A stretch of DNA of 64,000 nt from an uncultured Pseudokineococcus sp. (GTDB taxonomy: Bacteria; Actinomycetota; Actinomycetes; Actinomycetales; Quadrisphaeraceae), in NCBI RefSeq assembly GCF_947495735.1, contig NZ_CANMAA010000006.1:1-64000 (forward strand). The letters run 5' to 3'. Made by a program: the position numbers and the translations under genes. This document shows positions 35,449-44,091 of this stretch, piece after piece. Position 1 is the stretch's first letter. The number at the start of each line of letters is the position of its first letter. Below the pieces are notes generated by a model. The model was not told the origin of the DNA and ran no database searches. It saw only the letters and a program-made list of their open reading frames with translations.

Positions 35449-35562
35449 ATGAAGGTCAAGCCGAGCGTCAAGAAGGTCTGCGACAAGTGCAAGGTGATCC
35501 GCCGCAACGGCCGGGTCATGGTCATCTGCGAGAACCTGCGCCACAAGCAGCGCCAGGGCTGA
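35449..35562 (+). CDS. rpmJ: 50S ribosomal protein L36 (zinc form)
   Basis: 37 aa. Cys11-x2-Cys14, Cys27 and His32 bind zinc ([20 protein letters not shown]). GGAGGA precedes the ATG. The gap from infA (175 bases) contains a GTCCCGCGGGAC palindrome but no gene. Confidence 0.98.
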   Translation: MKVKPSVKKVCDKCKVIRRNGRVMVICENLRHKQRQG

Positions 35563-35647
35563 TCGCAGCCGGCGCCCGCGCACCAGCGGGCACCGGCACC
35601 GCAGCACCCGACCCCTGCGCCTCCTCTCCAGGAGGCCAGGACGTCAC

Positions 35648-35667
35648 CCCCCGCCCGGAGGCGGGGG
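35648..35667 (+). terminator. hairpin between rpmJ and rpsM
   Basis: An 8-bp stem CCCCCGCC/GGCGGGGG with a CGGA tetraloop, followed by CCCGCC/GGCGGG. A possible attenuator or processing site in the alpha operon. Confidence 0.4.
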
Positions 35668-35728
35668 ACCCGCCTCGCGGCGGGACGGTGCTGCCCCACA
35701 CCTCCGGCTGAGCACCAGGAGCACCGCG

Positions 35729-36109
35729 ATGGCACGCATCGTCGGCGTCGACCTCCCCCGCGACAAGCGGCTCGAGGTCGCGCTCACGTACATCTTCGGC
35801 GTCGGGCGCACCCGCGCCCTCGAGACGCTCGCGGCGACGGGCGTCAGCCCCGACCTGCGCGTCAAGGACATGACCGAGGACGACCAGGTCAAGATCCGCG
35901 ACCACATCGAGTCGGCCTACCAGGTGGAGGGCGACCTCCGCCGCGAGGTGGCCGCCGACATCCGCCGCAAGGTCGAGATCGGCTGCTACGCGGGTCTGCG
36001 GCACCGCCGGGGCCTGCCGGTGCGCGGTCAGCGCACCAAGACGAACGCGCGCACCCGCAAGGGCCCGAAGCGCACGGTCGCCGGCAAGAAGAAGGTCGCC
36101 CGCAAGTAG
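35729..36109 (+). CDS. rpsM: 30S ribosomal protein S13
   Basis: 126 aa. Head protein that bridges to the large subunit and touches the P-site t[43 protein letters not shown], and the C-terminal [25 protein letters not shown] lies 8 bases before the ATG. A perfect palindrome starts on the last base of its stop codon. Confidence 0.98.
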   Translation: MARIVGVDLPRDKRLEVALTYIFGVGRTRALETLAATGVSPDLRVKDMTEDDQVKIRDHIESAYQVEGDLRREVAADIRRKVEIGCYAGLRHRRGLPVRGQRTKTNARTRKGPKRTVAGKKKVARK

Positions 36110-36126
36110 GGCCGACCGGTCGGCCC
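36109..36126 (+). repeat. 18-bp perfect palindrome between rpsM and rpsK
   Basis: GGGCCGACC directly abuts GGTCGGCCC. The core GACCGGTC recurs in the groES-groEL gap palindrome at 59998-60015. It may be a binding site or fold in RNA with a strained loop. Confidence 0.6.
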
Positions 36127-36272
36127 CGGGCCACGCCCCGGTGGCCGGCCAGCTCCGCCCCGTGCGCCGCAGCGCGCGGGGCGACGGCTCCCAGACCCGC
36201 ACCGGCAGGTGACCGCGGCAGCAGCCGCGGCACCCCGGCCAGCTCGCCCCACGTCCAGGAGAGAACCAGCCA

Positions 36273-36680
36273 ATGCCCCCCAAGACCCGCTCGGCCGGCG
36301 GCGCACGCCGCACGCGCCGCAAGGAGAAGAAGAACGTCTCCTTCGGCCAGGCCCACATCAAGAGCACGTTCAACAACACCATCGTCTCGATCACGGACCC
36401 CACGGGTGCGGTGATCTCCTGGGCCTCCGCGGGCCAGGTCGGCTTCAAGGGCTCGCGCAAGTCGACCCCCTTCGCCGCGCAGATGGCCGCCGAGGCCGCC
36501 GCCCGCCGCGCGCAGGAGCACGGCATGCGCAAGGTCGACGTCTTCGTCAAGGGCCCGGGCTCGGGCCGCGAGACCGCCATCCGCTCGCTGCAGGCCACCG
36601 GCCTCGAGGTGGGCACCATCCAGGACGTGACCCCGCAGGCGCACAACGGCTGCCGTCCGTCCAAGCGCCGGCGCGTCTGA
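36273..36680 (+). CDS. rpsK: 30S ribosomal protein S11
   Basis: 135 aa. Platform protein near the mRNA exit. Motifs: [40 protein letters not shown], and the signature end [26 protein letters not shown] precedes the ATG. Confidence 0.98.
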   Translation: MPPKTRSAGGARRTRRKEKKNVSFGQAHIKSTFNNTIVSITDPTGAVISWASAGQVGFKGSRKSTPFAAQMAAEAAARRAQEHGMRKVDVFVKGPGSGRETAIRSLQATGLEVGTIQDVTPQAHNGCRPSKRRRV

Positions 36681-36718
36681 CCGCGGCCAGCAGCGAGACG
36701 AAGGAGACCTGACACCAC

Positions 36719-37345
36719 ATGGCGCGTTACACCGGGCCTGACTGCAAGCGTTGCCGCCGCGAGAAGCAGAAGCTGTACCTGAAGGGCAGCAAGTGCGACT
36801 CCGGCAAGTGCCCCATCGAGATCCGTCCGTACCCGCCGGGCGAGCACGGCCGCGGGCGCACCAAGGACAGCGAGTACCTGCTGCAGATGCGTGAGAAGCA
36901 GAAGTGCGCGCGCATCTACGGCGTCCTCGAGAAGCAGTTCCGCGGCTACTACGAGGAGGCGCAGGGGCGCGCCGGGCGCACCGGCGAGACCCTGCTCGAG
37001 ATCCTCGAGCTTCGCCTCGACAACGTCGTGTACCGCGCGGGCTTCGCCAAGTCGCGCGACGCCGCCCGCCAGGCGGTCCGCCACGGGCACATCCGGGTGA
37101 ACGGCCAGAAGGTCGACATCCCGAGCGCCCGCGTGTCGCCGAACGACATCATCGAGGTGCGCGAGAAGTCGCTCGAGATGACGCCGTTCGTGGTCGCCCG
37201 CGCCGAGCTCGAGGGCAAGACCACGCCCGCGTGGCTCGAGGTGCAGGCCGACCGCATGCGCGCCCTGGTGCACGGGGTCCCCGCCCGTGCGGCCATCGAC
37301 GTGCAGGTGCAGGAGCAGCTCATCGTCGAGTACTACTCGAAGTGA
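36719..37345 (+). CDS. rpsD: 30S ribosomal protein S4 (four-cysteine form)
   Basis: 208 aa. Primary 16S rRNA binder. The N-terminus keeps Cys9, Cys12, Cys26 and Cys31 ([22 protein letters not shown]), the zinc-binding C+ form; many actinobacterial S4 proteins have lost these. The S4 RNA-binding domain is [20 protein letters not shown] with [28 protein letters not shown] precedes the ATG. Confidence 0.97.
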   Translation: MARYTGPDCKRCRREKQKLYLKGSKCDSGKCPIEIRPYPPGEHGRGRTKDSEYLLQMREKQKCARIYGVLEKQFRGYYEEAQGRAGRTGETLLEILELRLDNVVYRAGFAKSRDAARQAVRHGHIRVNGQKVDIPSARVSPNDIIEVREKSLEMTPFVVARAELEGKTTPAWLEVQADRMRALVHGVPARAAIDVQVQEQLIVEYYSK

Positions 37346-37374
37346 TGCTCCACCCGGTCGTCTAGGACTACCGA

Positions 37375-37407
37375 GGGCCGGTCCTCGCCGCGTGCGAGGG
37401 CCGGCCC
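37375..37407 (+). terminator. hairpin between rpsD and rpoA
   Basis: A 14-bp stem with one G-T pair (37375-37388 with 37394-37407) and a CGCGT loop, 29 bases after rpsD. Terminator-like but inside the alpha operon. Confidence 0.6.
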
Positions 37408-37520
37408 GCACCCGCGCCGGTCGACCACGACCGCGCGGGGGCCGGCGGGCGCTCGCGCGCCCGGGCCGGTCGCGCCCCACTGGGGTCATATGGCGGACCC
37501 CGCGCCCGGAAGGACACCCC

Positions 37521-38537
37521 GTGCTCATCGCACAGCGCCCCACGCTCACCGAGGACCGCGTCGCCGACCGCCGCTCGCGGTTCACCATCGAGCCGCTCGA
37601 GCCCGGCTTCGGCTACACGCTCGGCAACTCCCTGCGCCGCACGCTGCTCTCGTCGATCCCCGGTGCGGCGGTCACGAGCATCCGCATCGACGGCGTGCTG
37701 CACGAGTTCTCCACGATCCCCGGGGTCAAGGAGGACGTCACCGAGATCATCCTCAACGTCAAGAGCCTCGTCGTCTCCAGCGAGCACGACGAGCCGGTGA
37801 CGATGTACCTGCGCAAGCAGGGCCCGGGCGAGGTCACCGCCGCGGACATCGCGCCCCCAGCGGGCGTCGAGGTCGCCGACACCGGTCTGCACATCGCCAC
37901 GCTGAACGAGAACGGCCGGCTCGAGATGGAGCTGACCGTCGAGCGCGGCCGCGGGTACGTCTCGGCGGCGCAGAACAAGTCCGGCGACGCCGAGATCGGC
38001 CGCATCCCGGTCGACTCGATCTACTCGCCGGTGCTCAAGGTCACGTACAAGGTCGAGGCCACCCGCGTCGAGCAGCGCACCGACTTCGACCGGCTCGTGG
38101 TCGACGTGGAGACCAAGCCGTCCACCGTGCCGGCGGACGCCATGGCCTCGGCGGGCAAGACGCTCGTCGAGCTCTTCGGCCTGGCCCGCGAGCTCAACGT
38201 CGAGGCCGAGGGCATCGACATGGGCCCCTCGCCGACCGACGCCGCGCTGGCCGCCGACCTGGCGCTGCCGATCGAGGACCTGGACCTGACGGTCCGGAGC
38301 TACAACTGCCTCAAGCGCGAGGGCATCCACTCGGTCGGCGAGCTCACCGCCCGCAGCGAGGCCGACCTGCTGGACATCCGCAACTTCGGCGCGAAGTCCA
38401 TCGACGAGGTGAAGGTCAAGCTCGGCACCATGGGCCTGCAGCTCAAGGACAGCCCGCCCGGGTTCGACCCGAGCGCCGCCCTCGAGGCCATGGAGGAGGA
38501 CGACGACACGTCGTTCGCCGAGGACGAGCAGTACTGA
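37521..38537 (+). CDS. rpoA: DNA-directed RNA polymerase alpha subunit
   Basis: 338 aa. The N-terminal domain ([37 protein letters not shown]) dimerises and assembles beta/beta'. The C-terminal domain starts at about 250 ([20 protein letters not shown]) and binds UP elements and activators; [17 protein letters not shown] is the helix-hairpin-helix. The GTG at 37521 has GGAAGGA 8 bases upstream and matches the family start. Confidence 0.98.
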   Translation: MLIAQRPTLTEDRVADRRSRFTIEPLEPGFGYTLGNSLRRTLLSSIPGAAVTSIRIDGVLHEFSTIPGVKEDVTEIILNVKSLVVSSEHDEPVTMYLRKQGPGEVTAADIAPPAGVEVADTGLHIATLNENGRLEMELTVERGRGYVSAAQNKSGDAEIGRIPVDSIYSPVLKVTYKVEATRVEQRTDFDRLVVDVETKPSTVPADAMASAGKTLVELFGLARELNVEAEGIDMGPSPTDAALAADLALPIEDLDLTVRSYNCLKREGIHSVGELTARSEADLLDIRNFGAKSIDEVKVKLGTMGLQLKDSPPGFDPSAALEAMEEDDDTSFAEDEQY

Positions 38538-38580
38538 CCACCCGCACGAGCTTCCCGTACGGCCCACCTGAGGAGACACC

Positions 38581-39300
38581 ATGCCCACCCCCACCAAGGG
38601 CCCGCGGCTCGGCGGCGGTCCGGACCACGAGCGGCTGATCCTGGCCAACCTGGCCACGCAGCTGTTCGAGCACCGCAGCATCACGACCACGCAGGCCAAG
38701 GCGAAGCGGCTCCGGCCCTTCGCCGAGCGCCTCATCACGTTCGCCAAGCGCGGTGACCTCGCGTCGCGGCGTCGCGTGATGACGGTCGTGCGCGACAAGA
38801 CCGTCGTGCACGAGCTCTTCACCGACATCGCCCCGCAGATGGTGCAGCGCGACGGCGGGTACACCCGCACGACGAAGATCGGCCCCCGCAAGGGCGACAA
38901 CGCCCCCATGGTGGTCATCGAGCTGGTGACCGAGCCCGTCTCGGCGCGCCAGGACGTCGTCCGCGAGGCCAGCGCCGCCACCGGTCGCGCGTCGCGTGAC
39001 GCCGCCCGCGCCAGCGCCGCCGAGGCGGCCGACGTGCCGGCCGAGCAGCTCGGGGACGACGACGCCGCGGCGGTCTCCGCCGCGAGCGCCGAGGACTCGG
39101 CCGCGCAGGCCGAGGACGCGGCGGGCCGCGCCGACACCGAGGGCGCGGGCGACGCGACGGCCGACGCCGAGACGGCTGCCGGCGACGCGGACGCGCTGGC
39201 CCCCGGATCCTCCGACGCGCAGGACGCCGACGCGGCGGCCGACGCCGCCGACGAGGTCACCACGGCGTCCGAGGACGCCGAGAAGGACAGCCGCAGCTGA
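38581..39300 (+). CDS. rplQ: 50S ribosomal protein L17 with long acidic tail
   Basis: 239 aa, about twice the usual length. Residues 1-121 are a complete L17: [60 protein letters not shown]. Residues about 125-239 are almost only Ala, Asp, Glu, Ser, Thr and Gly, disordered and strongly negative. The base use of the tail matches the rest, so it is native. GAGGAGA precedes the ATG. Last gene of the alpha operon. Confidence 0.96.
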   Translation: MPTPTKGPRLGGGPDHERLILANLATQLFEHRSITTTQAKAKRLRPFAERLITFAKRGDLASRRRVMTVVRDKTVVHELFTDIAPQMVQRDGGYTRTTKIGPRKGDNAPMVVIELVTEPVSARQDVVREASAATGRASRDAARASAAEAADVPAEQLGDDDAAAVSAASAEDSAAQAEDAAGRADTEGAGDATADAETAAGDADALAPGSSDAQDADAAADAADEVTTASEDAEKDSRS

Positions 39301-39313
39301 CCGAGGACCGCGT

Positions 39314-39354
39314 GCGAGAGCCCGTCACCCCTGCTGGGGGAGGCGGGCTCTCGC
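39314..39354 (+). terminator. terminator after rplQ
   Basis: An 11-bp perfect stem GCGAGAGCCCG/CGGGCTCTCGC (39314-39324 with 39344-39354) extended inward by shorter CCCC/GGGG pairs. It lies over an upstream GTG of the truA frame, which argues against that GTG as start. Confidence 0.8.
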
Positions 39355-39398
39355 CGTTCCCGGGGCCGCCTCGAGGACCGGGCGAGGGGCTCCTGCGG

Positions 39399-40277
39399 GT
39401 GCGCCTCGACCTGGCCTACGACGGGGCGGGCTTCGCGGGCTGGGCGGCGCAGCCGGGTCTGCGCACGGTCGAGGGGGAGCTGTCCCGGGCGCTGGGGCGG
39501 GTCCTGCGCGTCCCGGCCCCGCGCGTGGTGGTGGCGGGCCGGACGGACGCCGGCGTCTCCGCCCGCGGCCAGGTCGTGCACGTGGACGTCCCCGTCGCGG
39601 CGTGGGAGGCGCTGCCCGGCCGAGCGGTCGGGCGCGCGGACGCGCCCGCCCCGGCCGCGTCGCTGCTGCGGCGGCTGGCCGGCGCCCTGCCCGAGGACGT
39701 CGTCGCCCGGGGCGCGCGCCCGGCCCCGGAGGGCTTCGACGCCCGCTTCGGGGCGCTGCGGCGCCGCTACGCCTACCGGGTGGTCGACGACCCCGCGGCG
39801 CGGGACCCCCTGCGGCGGCGCGAGGTGCTCGTCGTGCGGCGGCGCCTCGACGAGGCGGCGATGGCGCGAGCCGTGGCGCCGCTGCTCGGCGAGCACGACT
39901 GGCTCCCGTTCTGCCGCCCGCGCGAGGGCGCGAGCACGGTGCGGACGCTGCTGCGCCTGGGCTGGTCGCGGCGGGACGACGGCGTGCTCGTGGCCGACGT
40001 CGAGGCGGACGCCTTCTGCCACCACATGGTGCGGTCGCTCGTGGGCGCGAGCCTGGCCGTGGGGGAGGGGCGCCGGGACGAGGGCTGGCCCGCCCGCGTG
40101 CTGGCGGCCGGGGTGCGCGACCCGGCCGTGGCCGTCGTCCCCGCGCACGGCCTGGTGCTCGAGGAGGTCGTCTACCCGCCCGACGGGGAGCTGGCCGCCC
40201 AGGCGCGCCGTGCGCGGGTGCACCGGGGGACGCCGGGCGCGCGACCGGGCGCGGCGGATGGCAGGGTCGAGCCATGA
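39399..40277 (+). CDS. truA: tRNA pseudouridine synthase A
   Basis: 292 aa. Makes pseudouridine at positions 38-40 of tRNA. The catalytic Asp is in VVVAGRTDAGVSARGQVVH. Also visible: VRLDLAYDGAGFAGWAAQPG, RFGALRRRYAYRVVDD and DAFCHHMVRSLVGASLAVGEG. The GTG at 39399 was chosen because it starts the conserved VRLDLAYDG strand with GAGGGGC upstream; a GTG at 39312 would run through the terminator. The stop overlaps the next gene (ATGA). Confidence 0.95.
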   Translation: MRLDLAYDGAGFAGWAAQPGLRTVEGELSRALGRVLRVPAPRVVVAGRTDAGVSARGQVVHVDVPVAAWEALPGRAVGRADAPAPAASLLRRLAGALPEDVVARGARPAPEGFDARFGALRRRYAYRVVDDPAARDPLRRREVLVVRRRLDEAAMARAVAPLLGEHDWLPFCRPREGASTVRTLLRLGWSRRDDGVLVADVEADAFCHHMVRSLVGASLAVGEGRRDEGWPARVLAAGVRDPAVAVVPAHGLVLEEVVYPPDGELAAQARRARVHRGTPGARPGAADGRVEP

Positions 40278-40870
40278 GCACGACACCTGATGACTCCAGC
40301 GCCGTCGGCGACGACGTCTACCAGCCCGACGGCGGCGGGGTGGGCGACGCCGCGGTGGAGCCCGACATCCGCGACTACGACGACGAGAACAGCCTCGGCA
40401 CCCTGACGCAGGACGAGGCGCTCGACCAGGGGTACTCCCCGCCCGAGCGCCCCCGCGAGATGGGCCGGTTCGGCGAGACGCTCGAGGAGCAGCGCGAGGG
40501 CGAGAGCCTCGACCAGCGCCTCGCCGAGGAGGTCCCGGACCCGGCCATGGCGGTCCCGGACCCGCTGGCCGAGGACCCGGGACCCGTGCGCCACGACGCC
40601 GAGATGTCGACCGGCATCAGCGAGGACGCGCTCGACGAGCCGCTGCCCGGCACCGAGGCCGACCTGGACACCGACGGCGAGCTCCTCGACGACCAGGTGG
40701 GCGACGTGCGCGCGGGCCGGCTCGTGAGCCCGTCCGGCGGCATCGGGCCGGACACCGAGAAGGACGAGGTGGCCCGCGACGCCGGCATCGCCGGCGGGGC
40801 GGCCGGGGCCGAGGAGGCCGCCGTGCACGTCGTGGACGCGGACGAGGCGCCCGGGCTCTCCACCCCCTGA
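40274..40870 (+). CDS. DUF5709-type acidic protein
   Basis: 198 aa, very acidic and probably largely disordered. It has the hallmarks of the actinobacterial DUF5709 family: TLTQDEALDQGYSPPERPRE (44-63), EGESLDQRLAEEVPD, RAGRLVSPSGG, and AGIAGGAAGAEEAAVHVVD near the end. No function is known. It is translationally coupled to truA and closed off by a terminator. No catalytic residues or membrane segments are visible. Confidence 0.8.
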   Translation: MSTTPDDSSAVGDDVYQPDGGGVGDAAVEPDIRDYDDENSLGTLTQDEALDQGYSPPERPREMGRFGETLEEQREGESLDQRLAEEVPDPAMAVPDPLAEDPGPVRHDAEMSTGISEDALDEPLPGTEADLDTDGELLDDQVGDVRAGRLVSPSGGIGPDTEKDEVARDAGIAGGAAGAEEAAVHVVDADEAPGLSTP

Positions 40871-40910
40871 CGCCCGACGACCACCCCCCGCCACGGGGGC
40901 AGCACGACAC

Positions 40911-40946
40911 CGGGCGTCCCCGGGGCTCTCGCCCCGGGGACGCCCG
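40911..40946 (+). terminator. terminator after DUF5709 gene
   Basis: A 16-bp perfect stem (40911-40926 with 40931-40946) with TCTC tetraloop. Confidence 0.9.
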
Positions 40947-40983
40947 TGCTTCGGGAGACTCGTGCGCTGGGACACTCGCGCGC

Positions 40984-42696
40984 ATGGGCCACGTCGAGCT
41001 GAACCGGGTGAGCCTCGCGCTGCCCGACGGGCGGCCGCTCCTGCACGAGGTCTCCTTCCGGGTGGGTGAGGGCTCCACCACCGCGCTCGTGGGCCCGAAC
41101 GGCGTCGGCAAGACGACGCTGCTGCGGGTCGTGGCCGGTGGCGTGATCCCCGACGCCGGGGCGGTGACGCGCTCCGGCGGCCTCGCGGTCCTGAGCCAGG
41201 ACGTGGGGCGCGCCGGCCCCGGCCCCGGTGGCGAGCAGCGGGTCGTCCGCGACCTGCTCGTGGAGACCTCGCCGGCGCGGCTGTGCGACGCGCTGCTCGA
41301 GCTGGACGCCGCCGAGCTGGCGGTGATGGAGGTCGACGACGAGCCGAGCCAGATGCGGTACGCGCAGGCGCTGGTGGACGCGGGGGAGGCCGGGGCCTAC
41401 GAGGTGGAGGTCGCCTGGGACGCCCTCACCCGGGCAGCCCTCGGGATCCCCTACGAGCGCTGCCGCTGGCGCTCCCTCGCCGAGCTCTCGGGCGGCCAGG
41501 CCAAGCGGCTGGCCGTGGAGGCGCTCCTGCGGGGGCCGGACGAGGTGCTCGTGCTCGACGAGCCGGACAACTCCCTCGACGTCCCCGCCAAGCGCTGGCT
41601 CGAGGCGGCGCTGTCGTCCTCGCCGAAGACGGTGCTGTTCGTCAGCCACGACCGCGAGCTGCTCGCCCGGACGGCGTCGTCGGTGGTCGCGCTCGAGCCC
41701 GGTCCGCGTGGAGCCGTGGCCTGGGTCCACGGAGCCGGGTTCGGCACCTGGCACGCCGCCCGGGAGGCGCGCACGGCGCGGCTCGAGGAGCTGCGGCGCC
41801 GCTGGGACGAGGAGCACGTCCAGCTCCGCGCGCTCGTGGTCTCCCTGAGGCAGCGGGCCACCTTCAACGACGGCATGTCCTCGCGGTACCAGGCGGCCCT
41901 CACCCGCCTGGCCCGCTTCGAGGAGGAGGGCCCCCCGCCCGAGCCGCCCCAGCAGCGGGCGCTGCGCCTGCGCCTGCGCGGCGGGCGCACCGGGCGGCGC
42001 GCCGTCGTGCTGGACCAGCTGGCCGTCCCGGACCTGCTGCTCCCCGCCGACGCCGAGATCTGGTTCGGCGACCGGGTGGCGCTGCTGGGGCCGAACGGGT
42101 CCGGCAAGTCCTCGCTCCTGCGGCTGCTCGCCGCGGGCGGCACCGAACCGGGGCCCGAGCACGCGCCCGCCACCTCCGACGTCCCGGTCGAACCGGTGCC
42201 GCACACGGGCACGGCCCGGCTCGGCGCCCGCGTGGTGCCGGGCTGGTTCTCCCAGCGCCACCGCGGCCCGGAGGTCCCCGGACGCGAGGCCGGGGGGAGG
42301 GGGCCGACGCTGCTGGAGGTCCTGCACCGCGGGGACGGCGCGCGAGCCGGCCTGGGCCGGGAGGGGGCGAGCCGCGCCCTGGACCGCTACGGCCTCGCCG
42401 GGGCCGCGGAGCAGACGGCGGCCGAGCTCTCCGGCGGCCAGCGGGCGCGCTTCCGGGTGCTGCTCCTGGAGCTCTCCGGCGCGACGCTGCTCCTGCTCGA
42501 CGAGCCCACCGACGACCTGGACCTGGAGTCGGCGGAGGCGCTGGAGTCCGCGCTGGCGGACTTCGAGGGGACCGTCGTCGCGGTCACGCACGACCGCTGG
42601 TTCGCCCGCGGGTTCGACCGCTTCCTCGTGCTCGGCGCGGACGGGCGCCTCGTGGAGGTGGCCGAGCCGGTCTGGGAGCCCCTGCCGGCGCGCTGA
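40984..42696 (+). CDS. ABC-F family ATPase
   Basis: 570 aa with two ATP-binding cassettes and no membrane segment. Cassette 1: Walker A GPNGVGKTTLL (about 37-47), signature ELSGGQAKRL (about 167), Walker B VLVLDEPDNSLDV. Cassette 2: GPNGSGKSSLLRLLA (about 369), ELSGGQRARF (about 481), LLLLDEPTDDLDLES. The linker (about 260-345) is charged and helical, as in ABC-F proteins that act on the ribosomal E site. It could be a translation factor or an antibiotic-resistance ABC-F; sequence alone does not decide. The ATG at 40984 begins at the domain; no ribosome-binding site is seen, and GACACT 7 bases upstream hints at a leaderless start. Confidence 0.85.
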   Translation: MGHVELNRVSLALPDGRPLLHEVSFRVGEGSTTALVGPNGVGKTTLLRVVAGGVIPDAGAVTRSGGLAVLSQDVGRAGPGPGGEQRVVRDLLVETSPARLCDALLELDAAELAVMEVDDEPSQMRYAQALVDAGEAGAYEVEVAWDALTRAALGIPYERCRWRSLAELSGGQAKRLAVEALLRGPDEVLVLDEPDNSLDVPAKRWLEAALSSSPKTVLFVSHDRELLARTASSVVALEPGPRGAVAWVHGAGFGTWHAAREARTARLEELRRRWDEEHVQLRALVVSLRQRATFNDGMSSRYQAALTRLARFEEEGPPPEPPQQRALRLRLRGGRTGRRAVVLDQLAVPDLLLPADAEIWFGDRVALLGPNGSGKSSLLRLLAAGGTEPGPEHAPATSDVPVEPVPHTGTARLGARVVPGWFSQRHRGPEVPGREAGGRGPTLLEVLHRGDGARAGLGREGASRALDRYGLAGAAEQTAAELSGGQRARFRVLLLELSGATLLLLDEPTDDLDLESAEALESALADFEGTVVAVTHDRWFARGFDRFLVLGADGRLVEVAEPVWEPLPAR

Positions 42697-42745
42697 GCGC
42701 CGGGCGGCCGCCGGGCGCGGTGACCCGGGTGGGACGGGAGCCGCT

Positions 42746-42774
42746 TTGACCGGCGCGGCGCCCTTCCGTACAGT
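42746..42774 (+). promoter_or_regulatory. rplM-rpsI promoter
   Basis: TTGACC at 42746-42751 and TACAGT at 42769-42774 with a 17-base spacer, close to consensus. Start expected near 42781. Confidence 0.75.
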
Positions 42775-42780
42775 CGACGC

Positions 42781-42933
42781 GAGTTCCGGGACGTGCCATG
42801 CCCTGCGGCAGCCACGTCCGCCTCGTCGGGTGACGACCGCGGTGGAGACACCGCGCGGCGTGCACGACGAGCCCCGGACGAAGCAGCCCGGACCCAGGCC
42901 GTGGACGACCCCGACAGGACGAAGGCAACGACC
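42781..42933 (+). promoter_or_regulatory. structured leader of rplM
   Basis: The 150-base leader has two hairpins: GGACGTG/CACGTCC (42789-42795 with 42813-42819, 17-base loop) and GCGGTG/CACCGC with a GAGA (GNRA-type) tetraloop (42839-42854). It could be an autoregulatory target for L13; this is inference from position. Confidence 0.4.
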
Positions 42934-43377
42934 GTGCGCACGTTCTCCCCCAAGCCCGCTGACGTCGAGCGCCGCTGGCTCGTCATCGACGCCAATGACG
43001 TCGTGCTCGGCCGGCTCGCCACCCACGCCGCCTCGCTGCTGCGCGGCAAGCACAAGACCGTGTACGCCCCGCACGTCGACACGGGTGACTTCGTGGTCAT
43101 CATCAACGCCGACAAGGTGGCGCTCACCGGCAGCAAGCGCGAGCAGAAGATCGCCTACCGCCACTCCGGCTACCCGGGCGGCCTCAAGGCGACCTCCTAC
43201 ACCGAGCTCCTCGAGAAGGACCCGGAGAAGGCCGTCGAGAAGGCGGTCCGGGGCATGCTCCCCAAGACGACTCTCGGGCGAGCGATGATCAAGAAGCTCA
43301 AGGTCTACTCCGGCCCGTCGCACCCGCACGGCGCCCAGCAGCCGCAGCCCTTCCAGATCACCCAGGTCGCGCAGTAG
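42934..43377 (+). CDS. rplM: 50S ribosomal protein L13
   Basis: 147 aa, standard length. Starts [20 protein letters not shown], then [20 protein letters not shown] and [40 protein letters not shown]. The GTG at 42934 matches the family start; upstream in-frame codons are low-complexity leader. Followed by rpsI, the invariant partner. Confidence 0.97.
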   Translation: MRTFSPKPADVERRWLVIDANDVVLGRLATHAASLLRGKHKTVYAPHVDTGDFVVIINADKVALTGSKREQKIAYRHSGYPGGLKATSYTELLEKDPEKAVEKAVRGMLPKTTLGRAMIKKLKVYSGPSHPHGAQQPQPFQITQVAQ

Positions 43378-43420
43378 TCCCCTCGCGCCCGGCCCCCGAA
43401 CCCGCTCCCGAGGAGAACCC

Positions 43421-43933
43421 GTGACCGTCCAGACCGACAGCACCGAGATCCAGGACGGCGGCCTCGACACCACCGTCGAGGACGACGCCCCCAGCAGCTA
43501 CACCAGCGAGTCCGCAGCCACCGTCGGCGGTGGCCAGGGGATCGTGGCCCCGTCCATGGCCACCGGCCGCCGCAAGCAGGCCGTGGCGCGCGTGCGCATC
43601 TTCCCCGGCACGGGCCAGTACCTGATCAACGGCCGCGACCTCGCGACCTACTTCCCGAACAAGGTCCACCAGCAGCTCGTCAACGACCCGTTCACGGTCA
43701 CCGAGCTGCAGGGCCGCTTCGACGTCGTCGCCAACATCGACGGCGGCGGGACCTCCGGCCAGGCCGGAGCGCTGCGGCTCGGCATCGCCCGCTCGCTCAA
43801 CGCGGTCGACGTCGAGGCCAACCGCGCCGTGCTGAAGAAGGCCGGCTTCCTGACCCGCGACGCGCGGGTCAAGGAGCGCAAGAAGGCCGGGCTCAAGAAG
43901 GCCCGCAAGGCGCCCCAGTACTCCAAGCGCTGA
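43421..43933 (+). CDS. rpsI: 30S ribosomal protein S9
   Basis: 170 aa. Its C-terminal tail reaches the P-site tRNA. The core starts at about 47: [40 protein letters not shown], and ends [16 protein letters not shown]. Residues 1-45 are an acidic Ser/Thr extension. GAGGAGAA lies before the GTG at 43421. Confidence 0.96.
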   Translation: MTVQTDSTEIQDGGLDTTVEDDAPSSYTSESAATVGGGQGIVAPSMATGRRKQAVARVRIFPGTGQYLINGRDLATYFPNKVHQQLVNDPFTVTELQGRFDVVANIDGGGTSGQAGALRLGIARSLNAVDVEANRAVLKKAGFLTRDARVKERKKAGLKKARKAPQYSKR

Positions 43934-43972
43934 CCCGGCGCCGGGCCCGCCCGGCACCGCGACGCGTCGCAC

Positions 43973-44004
43973 CGAAGCCCCGGGGCCTGCGCCCCGGGGC
44001 TTCG
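43973..44004 (+). terminator. terminator after rpsI
   Basis: A 14-bp perfect stem CGAAGCCCCGGGGC/GCCCCGGGGCTTCG with CTGC tetraloop. Confidence 0.88.
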
Positions 44005-44091
44005 CCGCGTCCGGGAGCTCCTGCTCCCGCCCGCCGCCCGCTCCCGCGCCGCCCACGGCGCGGGCCCACCAGCGACCACACGGAGGACCCA

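Noticed and set aside
39312-39398. Upstream GTG start for truA at 39312
   Set aside because: It would lie at the base of the rplQ terminator and adds residues without homology.
40984-42696. Recent horizontal transfer of the ABC-F gene
   Set aside because: GC content and codon style match the neighbours and no mobile-element traces flank it.
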